Assembly (NCBI RefSeq): GCF_002002905.1
Contig: NZ_CP019509.1
Location: 310,001 to 374,000 of the forward strand
DNA: 64,000 nucleotides
Origin: Aquaspirillum sp. LM1
Lineage (GTDB): Bacteria; Pseudomonadota; Gammaproteobacteria; Burkholderiales; Aquaspirillaceae
Direction of reading: 5' to 3'
Below are positions 8,707-16,821 of the stretch, piece by piece. The notes under the pieces were generated by a model that was not told the DNA's origin, made no database searches, and worked only from the letters and a program-made list of their open reading frames with translations. A program made the translations under genes and the position numbers. How positions within the stretch are numbered: the stretch's first letter is position 1; every line of letters starts with the position of its first letter.

Positions 8707-9984
8707 TCACCCTCCGTTTTGTACCACTTCCGGCGAGGTGCCCAGCACCAGTTCGGTATAGGCATGGATATGCTGGTACAGCACCTGATCGACCCAGGCA
8801 ATCGCTGTGGCGCTCTGGCCCGCCTGCATTTGCGCCGGGGTCAGCCAAACTGGCGCGCTGGGGGTGCCGGCATTCCAGGCAAACCCGGTTTCCGGGGTGG
8901 CATCCTGGTTGAGGATGCCGCTGATCTGTGCGCTGTGCAGGTGGGTGCACAGGCCATTTTCCAGTTCAAACAGCCCGGCCTTGACCTGGGCCATTTTCAC
9001 CAGCGCCCAGATTTCTGCCAACTGCACATCACCATAGGCTTTTTGCCCCTGATAGCTGGCCTGGGCGTACAGCCCCGGCAAGGCGTCGAGGGTGGACAGC
9101 GCCCAGGCGCGGGGCACCACGTCAAACTGGTTCCAGACCACGGCGTTCCACACTTGCCACGGCGAGGCGCTGTCGCCGATGCTGGCGGGCAGGGTGTTCA
9201 GGTAGCGCTGCGCCAGCGCGGCATTGCCTGGCGTGGCACCGGCGGTGGCGTACACCCTGAGCTGATCTGCCTGCCAGTTGTCTTGCAGCGGGTGTTCCGG
9301 ATCCACCAGCGCCAGCGCCAGGGTGGGCGACAACGCCCCGCCCAGCGAATGGCCGGTGACGGTCAGCGTGCAGCCGCTGGCGTTGACGCTCTGCAAAAAG
9401 CTCAGCAGGCCCTGACCGCCGGCATCGCGCATGGCCAACAGCTGGCTGACGCCGGTGAATGTGCCATTGTCCAGCGTGGCCAGCGCCGGGTTGCCCGATG
9501 TCAGCGCCGCGCCGGATCGCCAGTGCTTGAGCGCCGAGCGCCAGTCGTAGCCGGGCGTCAGGGTGAAGTCTTCCCGCAGCCAGTCGTAGGCCGAGTGCGG
9601 GTTGGTGCCGGCAATGGCAACGATGTAGCGCTGCTGACGGGCGCTATGCACCACCAACATGGCGTTGGTGGCTTCGAAGGTGGCTTGCGCGCTGAACGGC
9701 GTGACCAGCGGCCTGGCTCCCTTGACATACACCACCGGCCCCCACACGGCTTGCCAGTCGTCGCCAATCAGATCCTGACCTTGCAGCAGGGCTTGCCGCA
9801 CCTTGTCGGTCAGGCGTTCGGTGAAAATCCGGGTGGCCTGCTCGCGGGCCTTTTCCAGGCATTGCGGCCATTTCTGGCTATGATCCAGCGGCACAAGCAC
9901 ATCGTGTTGCGACGCATCGTTGGCAAGCCATGACCAGTAAAAAGCAGTTTGCCAGGCATCGTAGCGGGGGGAGGGCATACTCAT
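8707..9984 (-). CDS. Class 3 lipase-family protein (alpha/beta hydrolase)
   Basis: 425 residues. The nucleophile elbow TVTGHSLGGALSPT, with the catalytic Ser in GHSLG at about residue 211, and the upstream block VAIAGTNPHSAYDWLREDF fit the lipase class 3 family, whose members hydrolyse acyl esters. No signal peptide is visible at MSMPSPRYDAWQ, so it is probably cytoplasmic or exported by a non-Sec route. It is monocistronic, with an AT-rich upstream region at about 9985-10110, and convergent with the rlmK-like gene. Related lipase-like domains also occur in the CHAT protein at 55972-61308. The substrate is unknown. Confidence 0.8.
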   Translation of the reverse strand: MSMPSPRYDAWQTAFYWSWLANDASQHDVLVPLDHSQKWPQCLEKAREQATRIFTERLTDKVRQALLQGQDLIGDDWQAVWGPVVYVKGARPLVTPFSAQATFEATNAMLVVHSARQQRYIVAIAGTNPHSAYDWLREDFTLTPGYDWRSALKHWRSGAALTSGNPALATLDNGTFTGVSQLLAMRDAGGQGLLSFLQSVNASGCTLTVTGHSLGGALSPTLALALVDPEHPLQDNWQADQLRVYATAGATPGNAALAQRYLNTLPASIGDSASPWQVWNAVVWNQFDVVPRAWALSTLDALPGLYAQASYQGQKAYGDVQLAEIWALVKMAQVKAGLFELENGLCTHLHSAQISGILNQDATPETGFAWNAGTPSAPVWLTPAQMQAGQSATAIAWVDQVLYQHIHAYTELVLGTSPEVVQNGG

Positions 9985-10164
9985 GAACAGGTTCCTTTAA
10001 GCGTCAGTATCAATGACATGCAGTAGAGAATATGACAAAAAATTCATATATATCAATGCAGTAGCGTCAAGGCTGACATGCAGGAACAGCGTGAATCAAT
10101 AACACCTGATTGCACATGAAACCGGCATGGTGCTGGCGCTAATCCCATGCCGCTGGCCACCCGC

Positions 10165-11040
10165 TCAGCCGGGTTTGGCTGACGCCTTGCCCAGCACACT
10201 TTCGCGCAGCGCCCGCACCGTCGGGCCATCGCCGCCGGCCCGCCACACCAGCCAGGTGGGGCTGTCGGCGATGGTCGGCTGGAGCGCATGCACGGAAACC
10301 GACCCCGCTACTGCCAGGTTTTCCAGCAGGCTGAGCGGCATCATGGCAATGCCCATGCCCGAGGCAATGCAGCCCAGCATGGCGTGATAGGACGACAGTT
10401 CCACCACCCGCTCCGGCAGCACACCATCGCTGGCCAGCCAGTGTTCCAGCCGCTGCCGGTAGGCGCAGCCGGGGGCAAATGTCAGCAGGGTCAGTGTGCG
10501 CACGTCGCGGGCGCGGGCAATCGGCGGATGGTTGGCCGGGGCCACCAGCGCCAGCGTTTCGGCAAACGCCACCTCGCTGCACAGGCGCGGGTCGTCTACC
10601 GGGCCACTGACCAGCGCGCAATCCAGCTGGCCATTACGCACCCCGGTCAGTAACTGCGCGGTGGGGCCGGTGCGCAGTTCCAGTTGCACATCCGGGTAGC
10701 GCAGATGAAACGCCGCCAGCCGGCTGGGCAGCCGGGCGGCAGCGGTGCTTTCCATCGAGCCCAGTCGCAGCCGGCCACGCGGCATGGCGTCGGTGACGGC
10801 GGCGCGGGCTTCGTCGGCCAGGTCAAGCAGGCGCTCGGCGTAATTCACCAGCACATGTCCCGCCGGAGCCAGCGTCAGCCGCCGGCCTTCACGCACAAAC
10901 AGCGGCACACCCAGGCCCGCTTCCAGCTGACGGATGCGGGTGGTGACGTTGGATTGCACCCGATGCAGACGGCTGGCGGCGCGGGTAATGCCGCCTTCCT
11001 GCACCACTGCCTGAAAAATACGCAGGTCGTCGAGATCCAT
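10165..11040 (-). CDS. LysR-family transcriptional regulator
   Basis: 291 residues from the ATG at complement 11038-11040 (MDLDDLRIFQAV), chosen over the in-frame ATG at 11079 because LysR proteins begin at this helix. An N-terminal winged helix-turn-helix lies at residues 1-60 (GGITRAASRLHRVQSNVTTRIRQLE), followed by a periplasmic-binding-protein-like effector domain from about residue 90. It is divergent from the EamA transporter gene at 11139, the classic arrangement in which the regulator controls the neighbouring exporter. The effector is unknown. Confidence 0.9.
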   Translation of the reverse strand: MDLDDLRIFQAVVQEGGITRAASRLHRVQSNVTTRIRQLEAGLGVPLFVREGRRLTLAPAGHVLVNYAERLLDLADEARAAVTDAMPRGRLRLGSMESTAAARLPSRLAAFHLRYPDVQLELRTGPTAQLLTGVRNGQLDCALVSGPVDDPRLCSEVAFAETLALVAPANHPPIARARDVRTLTLLTFAPGCAYRQRLEHWLASDGVLPERVVELSSYHAMLGCIASGMGIAMMPLSLLENLAVAGSVSVHALQPTIADSPTWLVWRAGGDGPTVRALRESVLGKASAKPG

Positions 11041-11138
11041 GGTTCTGTTTTTGAGATGGTAATGTTCTGGATTATTCATTTTACTGAATTAACCGTTCCC
11101 CGCTACAGTCAGGGTCTTTGAGAGGGTGGAGCACACCG

Positions 11139-12023
11139 ATGACGGCTTCTTCTCGCCCGGCCTGGACCGGTTATGCCGCCGCCTTGGGCGTGGTGCTGAT
11201 CTGGACCGGATTTATCCTGATTTCCCGCTGGGGCGGCAAAAGCGCGCTGACCGGCTACGACGTACTGGCCCTGCGTCTGGGCACGGCGACGGTGCTGCTG
11301 CTGCCTTTTTGCCGCGACTTGCCGCTGAGTGTCTGGCGTGACCGCCGGCTGTGGACGTTGGCTGGCCTGGGCGGCCTGCTGTATGGCGTGCTGGTGTATA
11401 CCGCGTTCAAATTTGCCCCGGCGGCGCACGGTGGCATCTTGCTGCCGGGCATGCAGCCGTTTCTGGTCACGGCGCTGCTGTGGGGCTGGCTGGGCGAACG
11501 CCCGCCGCGCAGCCGGCTGGTGGGCCTGAGCGCCATTGCCGTGGGCGTGCTGTGCGTGGCCTGGCCGTTACTGCAGGCCGGCGACTGGCGTACCTTGCCC
11601 GGCGATGCGCTGATGCTGGCGGCCTCGCTCACCTGGGCGGTGTACAGCGTGCTGGTGCGCCGCTGGGCGTTTTCGCCATGGACGCTGACCCGCTTTGTTG
11701 CGCTGGGGTCGGCGCTGGTGTATTTGCCGGTGTATGCGCTGTGGCTGCCCAAGGGGCTGACCGAAGTGAGCACTACCCAGCTGGTGGTGCAGGGGCTGTA
11801 TCAGGGCATTGGCCCAACCATTATTGCCATGTGGCTGTTTTTGCTGGCGGTCAGCCAGCTCGGCCCGGCGCGCACGGGTGCGCTGATTGGCCTGGTGCCG
11901 GTGCTGGCCGGCCTGGCGGCAGTGCCCTTGCTGGGCGAGCCGCTGACTGCCAGCTTGCTGGTTGGTTTGTGTGCGGTCTCGGCGGGGGCGTGGTACGCGG
12001 CCAGGCCAGTGAAGGCGGCTTAG
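11139..12023 (+). CDS. EamA/DMT-family transporter
   Basis: 294 residues from ATG 11139, preceded by an AGAGGGTGGAG ribosome site. There are ten predicted membrane segments in two EamA repeats (for example GYAAALGVVLIWTGFILI near the N-terminus and LAASLTWAVYSVLV in the second half). Members of the drug/metabolite superfamily export amino acids or metabolites at the inner membrane. It is transcribed divergently from the LysR gene, 98 bases apart, suggesting regulation by it. The substrate cannot be assigned. Confidence 0.88.
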   Translation: MTASSRPAWTGYAAALGVVLIWTGFILISRWGGKSALTGYDVLALRLGTATVLLLPFCRDLPLSVWRDRRLWTLAGLGGLLYGVLVYTAFKFAPAAHGGILLPGMQPFLVTALLWGWLGERPPRSRLVGLSAIAVGVLCVAWPLLQAGDWRTLPGDALMLAASLTWAVYSVLVRRWAFSPWTLTRFVALGSALVYLPVYALWLPKGLTEVSTTQLVVQGLYQGIGPTIIAMWLFLLAVSQLGPARTGALIGLVPVLAGLAAVPLLGEPLTASLLVGLCAVSAGAWYAARPVKAA

Positions 12024-12073
12024 AGCACGCTCTTAGGGTTACCATCCGGTTTTATGGTTTTGATGGGTGCTCC

Positions 12074-12727
12074 ATGCGCTACCCCCTGTTGATTATGGAT
12101 TTTGACGGCACGCTGGCCGACAGCTTTCCGTTTTTTTGCCAGGTATTCAACCAGCTGGCGCAACAACATGGTTTTCGTCCGGTGGCCGGCGACGAGGTGG
12201 CGGCCTTGCGTCAGTGTTCGGTTCGTCAGATTGCCCGTCAGTTGGGCCTGCCGCTATGGAAGCTGCCGCGCGTGGCCCGGCATTTTACCCAGCTGATGCA
12301 CGACGCACCGGACAGTGCGCCACTGTTTCCCGGCGTTGGCGCTGTGCTCGACCAGCTGTTGCAGCAAGGGGTGACGCTGGCGCTGGTGTCGTCCAACGTC
12401 CGGCGCAATGTGGCGCGCAGCCTGGGCGAGGCGCGGCTGGCGCGGTTTGCCGCCGTGGAATGCGGCAGCGCCTTGCTGGGCAAGGCGCACCGTTTGCGCC
12501 AGGTGGCGCAGCGCTGTCAGGTGCGCCCTGAGCAGGCGATTTACGTGGGCGACCAGCAGGCCGACGGCGATGCGGCCCGCCGCGCCGGCATGGCGTTTGC
12601 CGCCGTGAGCTGGGGCTACGCCAGTCTGGACAGCTTGCGCCCGTGCCAGCCGGTGCACTGCCTGCATCAGGTGGAAGATTTCTTGCTGCTGGGCAGGCCC
12701 GGCGGTCATCGACCCATCATGGCGTGA
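12074..12727 (+). CDS. HAD-superfamily hydrolase (phosphoglycolate-phosphatase-like)
   Basis: 217 residues. HAD motifs are in order: motif I DFDGTLADS (nucleophile Asp9, general acid Asp11), motif II LVSSN, the conserved Lys in LLGKAHRL, and motif IV YVGDQQADGDAARRAG. A helical cap lies between motifs I and II, as in class C1 phosphatases of the Gph/PpaX group. Start chosen at ATG 12074 because DFDGT should lie within about ten residues of the N-terminus. It follows the transporter by 50 bases. The physiological substrate is unknown. Confidence 0.85.
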   Translation: MRYPLLIMDFDGTLADSFPFFCQVFNQLAQQHGFRPVAGDEVAALRQCSVRQIARQLGLPLWKLPRVARHFTQLMHDAPDSAPLFPGVGAVLDQLLQQGVTLALVSSNVRRNVARSLGEARLARFAAVECGSALLGKAHRLRQVAQRCQVRPEQAIYVGDQQADGDAARRAGMAFAAVSWGYASLDSLRPCQPVHCLHQVEDFLLLGRPGGHRPIMA

Positions 12728-12783
12728 CGCCTGGCGGCGCGCGCCGTTCGGTTTTATCCACTGCCCTATAGAAGGAACACGGC

Positions 12784-12996
12784 ATGCCTTACGTCAACAT
12801 CAAGATCACCCGCGAAGGGGCCAGCGCCGAGCAAAAAGCTGCGCTGATTGCCGGCACCACCGCCTTGCTGCGCGATATCCTGGGGAAAAACCCGGCCACC
12901 ACGGTGGTGGTGATCGACGAGGTGGACACTGATAACTGGGGCATTGGTGGCGAGGTGGTGACCCAGTTGCGCCAGGCACAGGCTGCCGCGCGTTAA
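12784..12996 (+). CDS. 4-oxalocrotonate tautomerase-family protein
   Basis: 70 residues, the usual size for the family. It starts MPYVNIKITREG, so removal of Met exposes Pro1, the catalytic base of 4-oxalocrotonate tautomerases that isomerise unsaturated 2-oxo acids. An AAGGAAC ribosome site precedes it. In principle it could serve aromatic meta-cleavage pathways such as the hpa genes 18 kb away, but it is not linked to them. The convergent gdpD-like gene follows. Confidence 0.85.
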   Translation: MPYVNIKITREGASAEQKAALIAGTTALLRDILGKNPATTVVVIDEVDTDNWGIGGEVVTQLRQAQAAAR

Positions 12997-13024
12997 GCGT
13001 CGCGAACAAAACCCTCCTGGCGGT

Positions 13025-13044
13025 GTGGCCTTGGCGTAGGCCAC
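13025..13044. terminator. Hairpin between convergent tautomerase and gdpD-like genes
   Basis: A 7-bp perfect stem (GTGGCCT / AGGCCAC) with a 6-base loop in the 57-base gap between convergent genes. There is no U tract; possible shared transcription end. Confidence 0.35.
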
Positions 13045-13053
13045 AGGCGTGGC

Positions 13054-13794
13054 TCAGCCCTGGCCGGCCAGCGCCAGCGCATCGGTACACAGTGCATCCA
13101 CGCCCATTACCCACAGCGCTTGCGCCGTGTCGGCGTCATTCACTGTCCAGCTCAGCAGCCACAAGCCCGCCTGATGAATGGCCGCTACCCGCTCGGCGGT
13201 CAGCTCGCGCCAGCCCAGATCGATGGCGCATACCGACAACGCCTGCGCTTGAGCCAGCCAGTCGTCGTGCCACTCGGCCAGCAGCAGGGCGCGGGGCAGC
13301 TGTGGCGCGGCGTCGCGGGCGGCCGCCAGCGCCGCGACGGAAAACGACGACAGCAAGGGCGGTTGCGGCTGGCCGGCAAACAGCCGGGCGCAGTCGGCAG
13401 CCACTCTGGCCCCGGTTTCTGCCTCGCGGCCTGGCCCCGGCTTGATCTCGACATTGGCGCACAGGCCATGGTCGTTGAGTAATTGCGCGGCGTCGGCCAG
13501 GCTGGGCAGTGGTTCGTCGGCAAAACGCGGCGAGAACCCCGCGCCGGCGTCCAGCCGGGACAGCGCCTTCCACGGCAGCGCATCGGCGGGGCCATGGCCA
13601 TTGGTGGTGCGTTCCAGCGTGTCGTCGTGCAGCAAAAACGGCACGCCGTCGGCAGACAGGCGCACGTCAAACTCCACCATTTTTGCCCCGGCAAACGCCG
13701 CCAGCAGCATGCCGGCCAGGGTGTTTTCCGGGGCGGCGTCGCCACCACCACGGTGGAGGATCCAGCGTGGCCAGGGGAAGGGGGCAGTGGTCAT
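13054..13794 (-). CDS. ugpQ: Glycerophosphodiester phosphodiesterase (UgpQ/GdpD type)
   Basis: 246 residues, typical of cytosolic UgpQ. It hydrolyses glycerophosphodiesters to glycerol-3-phosphate and an alcohol. GDPD signatures are visible: HRG (His14-Arg15), APENT (Glu23-Asn24), the metal ligands EFDVRLSADG (Glu41, Asp43) and the catalytic HDDTLERTTNG (His56). The later VEIKPGPG and LLSWTVND blocks are also family-typical. No signal peptide. It stands alone, without ugpABCE transport genes nearby. Confidence 0.9.
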   Translation of the reverse strand: MTTAPFPWPRWILHRGGGDAAPENTLAGMLLAAFAGAKMVEFDVRLSADGVPFLLHDDTLERTTNGHGPADALPWKALSRLDAGAGFSPRFADEPLPSLADAAQLLNDHGLCANVEIKPGPGREAETGARVAADCARLFAGQPQPPLLSSFSVAALAAARDAAPQLPRALLLAEWHDDWLAQAQALSVCAIDLGWRELTAERVAAIHQAGLWLLSWTVNDADTAQALWVMGVDALCTDALALAGQG

Positions 13795-13931
13795 TCAGCA
13801 ACTCCTCAAAAAAGTGAAGTCCAGCTGAAGGCCGGTGCCATTCACGCTTGCAGGCACGGCCGCAGCGGCTGCCATTCTACCAAGCCATTGGCCTGCTGCA
13901 GCGCCATATTGTTCTGGGGAGGTGCAGATTG

Positions 13932-14010
13932 ATTCAGGAAAATCGTTTTTGCCAAAAGCAATATCCAGCAAAATCAACATCCTGGATTCCCGCCTTCGCG
14001 GGTATAACGA
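13932..14010 (+). repeat. Dispersed ~78-bp repeat with dRS3-like hairpin, copy 1
   Basis: It matches, in inverted orientation, the segment 25800-25877. Shared parts are ATTCAG-AAAATCGTTTT, GCCAAAAGCAA, AATCAACA and then GGATTCCCGCCTTCGCGGG. The 3' half is a neisserial dRS3-like inverted repeat. Two inverted copies bracket the whole paa region. Confidence 0.8.
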
Positions 14011-14025
14011 TGGTTTCAGTGTTTC

Positions 14026-14593
14026 CCTAGTCGTCAGTCACGTTGAAACATCAAGGGTTTATGCGAGCCAGTTTATGCCGGGTATCTCGGTTTAATTTCT
14101 GGGAAAACAAAACCTTACTTTGCCACAGCGAACTGTCTTTCGCTCCCTGTCCCGCCATGCGCCACGCCTACGGGGCACGCTGTGGTGCGGTCTGGGTTCC
14201 CGCCTGCGCGGGAACGACAAGTGGGTGAAACTCATTGTCAGAAGAGGGCTAGCCTCCGATGAGGAGTCCGGTTTAATTTATTTTAAAACAAAGCTTTACA
14301 TGGAAGCAGCGAACTACCCGGCGCACCCCACCCCGTCATTCCCGCGCAGGCGGGAATCCAGGGGCATCCACAGCGTGCTGCGGGTAGGCGTGCTCACCAC
14401 CGTCCCGCCATGCTAATCCCCCACGGCGCACGCGGTGGCGCGGTCTGGGTTCCCGCCTGCGCGGGAACGGCACGTCGGGTGAGGTTCAGCCGCAAGTGGT
14501 CGAGTCGCCGTCCCGTTGAAATACCCGCGTGCAGGCGAGTACGTGGGTATCTGTGCCAATGATTGGTTCATATCAGGGTGACTGACGACTAGG
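14026..14593. repeat. 568-bp repeat-rich segment bounded by 16-bp perfect inverted repeats
   Basis: The left end CCTAGTCGTCAGTCAC (14026-14041) is the exact reverse complement of the right end GTGACTGACGACTAGG (14578-14593). Inside are two diverged direct copies of a ~130-200-bp unit (from about 14088 and 14268). Each starts with CGGTTTAATTT and ends with a GGTTCCCGCCTGCGCGGGAACG hairpin. A dRS3-like ATTCCCGCGCAGGCGGGAAT lies at about 14338-14357. No gene is credible here. It looks like a small non-autonomous mobile element or a composite of intergenic repeats. Confidence 0.6.
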
Positions 14594-14631
14594 CTTTGGT
14601 GGCAGTGCATGTGCTGCAGCCAGGCACCAGC

Positions 14632-15678
14632 TTACCCCGCCACCGGCGGATGATCCGGGTGAATGCGCTGCTGCTGGGCAAAAAAGCCTTCGCTGTGTAC
14701 CCATTCCGGCCTGGCCCCCAGCGCGGTCACGGCGCTGACGCAGCTGTCGACAAATTCCGGGCTGCCCGCCACAAAAATGGTGTGGCGCGACAGGTCGGCA
14801 AACAGCTTGGGCAGAATGTGCGGAATCCGCCCGGACAGATACCCATCCTGGCTGTCGCGGGTCAGGGTGATCTTGTAGTCAAAATGACGGTGCTTGGTGC
14901 GCCACCAGGCCATCAGGCCCTGGGCGTAGACATCCGCCGGGGTGCGGGCGGAAAACAGCAGGGTGACCGGCTTGCGAAAGCCCCGGCGCAGCGCGGCTTC
15001 GGTCAGCGCCAGGATGGGGGCCAGGCCGGTGCCGGCGGCCAGGCACAGTACCGGGGTGTCCACCGAAGGATCACCAATAAAGGTGCCATACGCGCCGGAC
15101 AGTTTGAGGCTGTCGCCGGTGTGCAGTGCGTCGTGTACCCACTGGCTGGCCTGGCCGCCTTCGGCGCGGGCCACTTGCAGCACCAGTTCGCCATCCGGGC
15201 GCGGGGCGTTGGCAATTGAATACGCTCGTGCCGGGATGTCGCGTGGCGCGGGTTTGAGCATCACATACTGGCCGGGCCAGTGGCGGATGGGCTGGCCCAC
15301 CGGGCGCAGGCGCAGCTCCACCACCCGTTCGGCCACTTCGCGCTTGTCCACCAGCACAAACAGGGCATCCTCACGCGGCGGAAACAGCTTGGGCTTGGCG
15401 TCTTCGGTGCCCCATTCGATGGTGAGTTCGTCAGAAATCGGCTTGGCCATGCACATCAGGCCGTAGCCCTGGCGGCGCTCTTCCTGCGACAGCGCCATGT
15501 CCAGCACCATGCCTTGGTCAAAATGGCCAGCGCTGACCTTGACCTTGCACTCGCCGCAAGCGCCGGCGCGACAGTTGTTGGGCAGGGCGTAGCCGGCTTT
15601 TTCAAGCGCCATCAGCACGGTGTCGCCGCTGGCGCACTCGACCGATTTGCCCGAGGGTTGCAGGATGATGCGGGGCAT
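14632..15678 (-). CDS. Ferredoxin-NAD(P)H oxidoreductase, electron donor to the adjacent diiron protein
   Basis: 348 residues from ATG complement 15676-15678 (MPRIILQPSGKSVE). The N-terminal plant-type [2Fe-2S] domain has Cys36, Cys41, Cys44 and Cys76 (CRAGACGECK, LMCMAKP). It is followed by an FAD-binding barrel with RAYSIANAP and an NAD(P)-binding domain with AAGTGLAPILALTEAA. Ferredoxin-first order is that of methane/phenol monooxygenase reductases (MmoC, DmpP); PaaE of the classic phenylacetyl-CoA oxygenase has the ferredoxin at the C-terminus. It lies 114 bases downstream of the diiron gene and is separated from it by a 22-bp perfect hairpin. It would pass electrons from NAD(P)H to the diiron centre. 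Confidence 0.85.
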   Translation of the reverse strand: MPRIILQPSGKSVECASGDTVLMALEKAGYALPNNCRAGACGECKVKVSAGHFDQGMVLDMALSQEERRQGYGLMCMAKPISDELTIEWGTEDAKPKLFPPREDALFVLVDKREVAERVVELRLRPVGQPIRHWPGQYVMLKPAPRDIPARAYSIANAPRPDGELVLQVARAEGGQASQWVHDALHTGDSLKLSGAYGTFIGDPSVDTPVLCLAAGTGLAPILALTEAALRRGFRKPVTLLFSARTPADVYAQGLMAWWRTKHRHFDYKITLTRDSQDGYLSGRIPHILPKLFADLSRHTIFVAGSPEFVDSCVSAVTALGARPEWVHSEGFFAQQQRIHPDHPPVAG

Positions 15679-15740
15679 AAGAATCTCGTTGGGTTGATTG
15701 CAGTATGGGCGGGTCTGGCTACGCCAGCCCGCCTGTGTCC

Positions 15741-15790
15741 AGCAGGCGCGGCACCGGCAGCGGGGCATCGCTGCCGGTGCCGCGCCTGCT
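15741..15790 (-). other. 22-bp perfect stem-loop between diiron protein and reductase genes
   Basis: Left arm 15741-15762 is the exact reverse complement of right arm 15769-15790, with a 6-base loop. It starts two bases after the stop codon of the diiron gene. There is no U tract on the minus strand, so it is more likely an mRNA-stabilising or partial-termination element than a simple terminator. Confidence 0.8.
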
Positions 15791-15792
15791 GA

Positions 15793-16821
15793 TCAGAATA
15801 CCGGAATGATGTCTTCCATTTCGATGTCGCTGACTTCTTGACCGGTAATGCCCACTTCCGGAATCGCCGGGAACGGGATGTTATAGCGGTCGAGCACGCC
15901 CTTCAGGTTGATCATCGCGTTACGCCAGTTTTCCAGCTTCATTTCGTAGGTGGGGATGCCAAAGCCGGCGGCGCGCGCCACTTCTTCGGCTTCACGCTGG
16001 TTGGCAATGAAGTCGGACGGCAGGTCCCAGAACTCCATCGGCGGTTCAAACAGCACGGCGGACAAGAACAGATAGCCGGCGCGGATCTGCTTGGTGACGA
16101 TGGCCTTGGTCGAATCGTCCAGGCCCGGATAGTCACGCTCCATCACTGCCATGCAGATGGCCATGTGGCGGCCTTCGTCGCGGCCAATGTTCTTGAAGCC
16201 TTCCTTGAAAACCGCTTCACGCGAGTTGTCGTACATCTGTTTGAAGATGGTGGCGGCAGCAATTTCGCCCATCAGGAAGGAGCTGAACAGCACGGCCAGG
16301 TCGTACTTGGGCACTGCCTGCTTGTAGCCGGTCCAGTAGCGGCCACCGTTGAAGTACAGCCACTGCACATTCTTTTGCAGACGCTTGCCCAGCTCGGTTT
16401 TGGGCTGGTAGGTCAGCGGGTCCGGGTGGCCAAGCATCTTGGTGATGGCCAGGCCACACATGATTTCGTGGTTCTGCTCGTCGCGGGTCACCGAGAAGAA
16501 GCATTTGCGCACCGGGTCTTCTTCGTGCACTTCGTAGGTCTTGATCAGGGCTTCGGCAAATACCGGCGGGGCCGAGGCGTCGAACACCGACAGCAGGCTC
16601 CACCAGTAGGCGATGGATTCGCGCTCTTCCCAGCTGTAGCTGTCCACATCCAGGGTGTCCCAGGGCAGTTTTTCCGGGTCCCAGTTTTCGCGCAGTGCGG
16701 CTTCCCACACTTCCTGCAGTTTCTTGGTTTTGTTGTTCCACGAGAGCGGATAGACATTCGGCTGCACGGTGGCGGGCGGAAATTCCATCTTGTCGGCAAA
16801 ACGTTCCTTGTGGCTGGACAT
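15793..16821 (-). CDS. Single-subunit ferritin-like diiron oxygenase, paa-associated
   Basis: 342 residues from ATG complement 16819-16821, with an AGGAGA site upstream. A four-helix diiron-carboxylate site is readable as two E...EXXH sets: Glu90 (VFAEALIK) with Glu115-Gln-Asn-His118 (RDEQNHE), and Glu186 (LMGEIAAA) with Glu216-Gly-Arg-His219 (RDEGRHM). This is the pattern of soluble methane monooxygenase, AurF and R2-like enzymes. It is neither BoxB (about 470 residues) nor the PaaA/PaaC pair by length or motifs. It is encoded with a ferredoxin reductase and divergently from paaNGHIKJ, so a role in oxygen-dependent attack on an aromatic CoA thioester is inferred. Substrate unproven; it could be a desaturase or N-oxygenase. 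Confidence 0.75.
   Translation of the reverse strand: MSSHKERFADKMEFPPATVQPNVYPLSWNNKTKKLQEVWEAALRENWDPEKLPWDTLDVDSYSWEERESIAYWWSLLSVFDASAPPVFAEALIKTYEVHEEDPVRKCFFSVTRDEQNHEIMCGLAITKMLGHPDPLTYQPKTELGKRLQKNVQWLYFNGGRYWTGYKQAVPKYDLAVLFSSFLMGEIAAATIFKQMYDNSREAVFKEGFKNIGRDEGRHMAICMAVMERDYPGLDDSTKAIVTKQIRAGYLFLSAVLFEPPMEFWDLPSDFIANQREAEEVARAAGFGIPTYEMKLENWRNAMINLKGVLDRYNIPFPAIPEVGITGQEVSDIEMEDIIPVF

Noticed and set aside
11351-12727. Fusion protein from an early start within the EamA gene to the HAD phosphatase
   Set aside because: The upstream part is an out-of-frame reading of the transporter; the HAD domain is complete from ATG 12074.
14632-16821. Assignment of the diiron/reductase pair as BoxB/BoxA benzoyl-CoA epoxidase
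   Set aside because: BoxB is about 470 residues and BoxA carries 4Fe-4S ferredoxin motifs; here the proteins are 342 and 348 residues with a single [2Fe-2S] Cys set, and no boxC is present.
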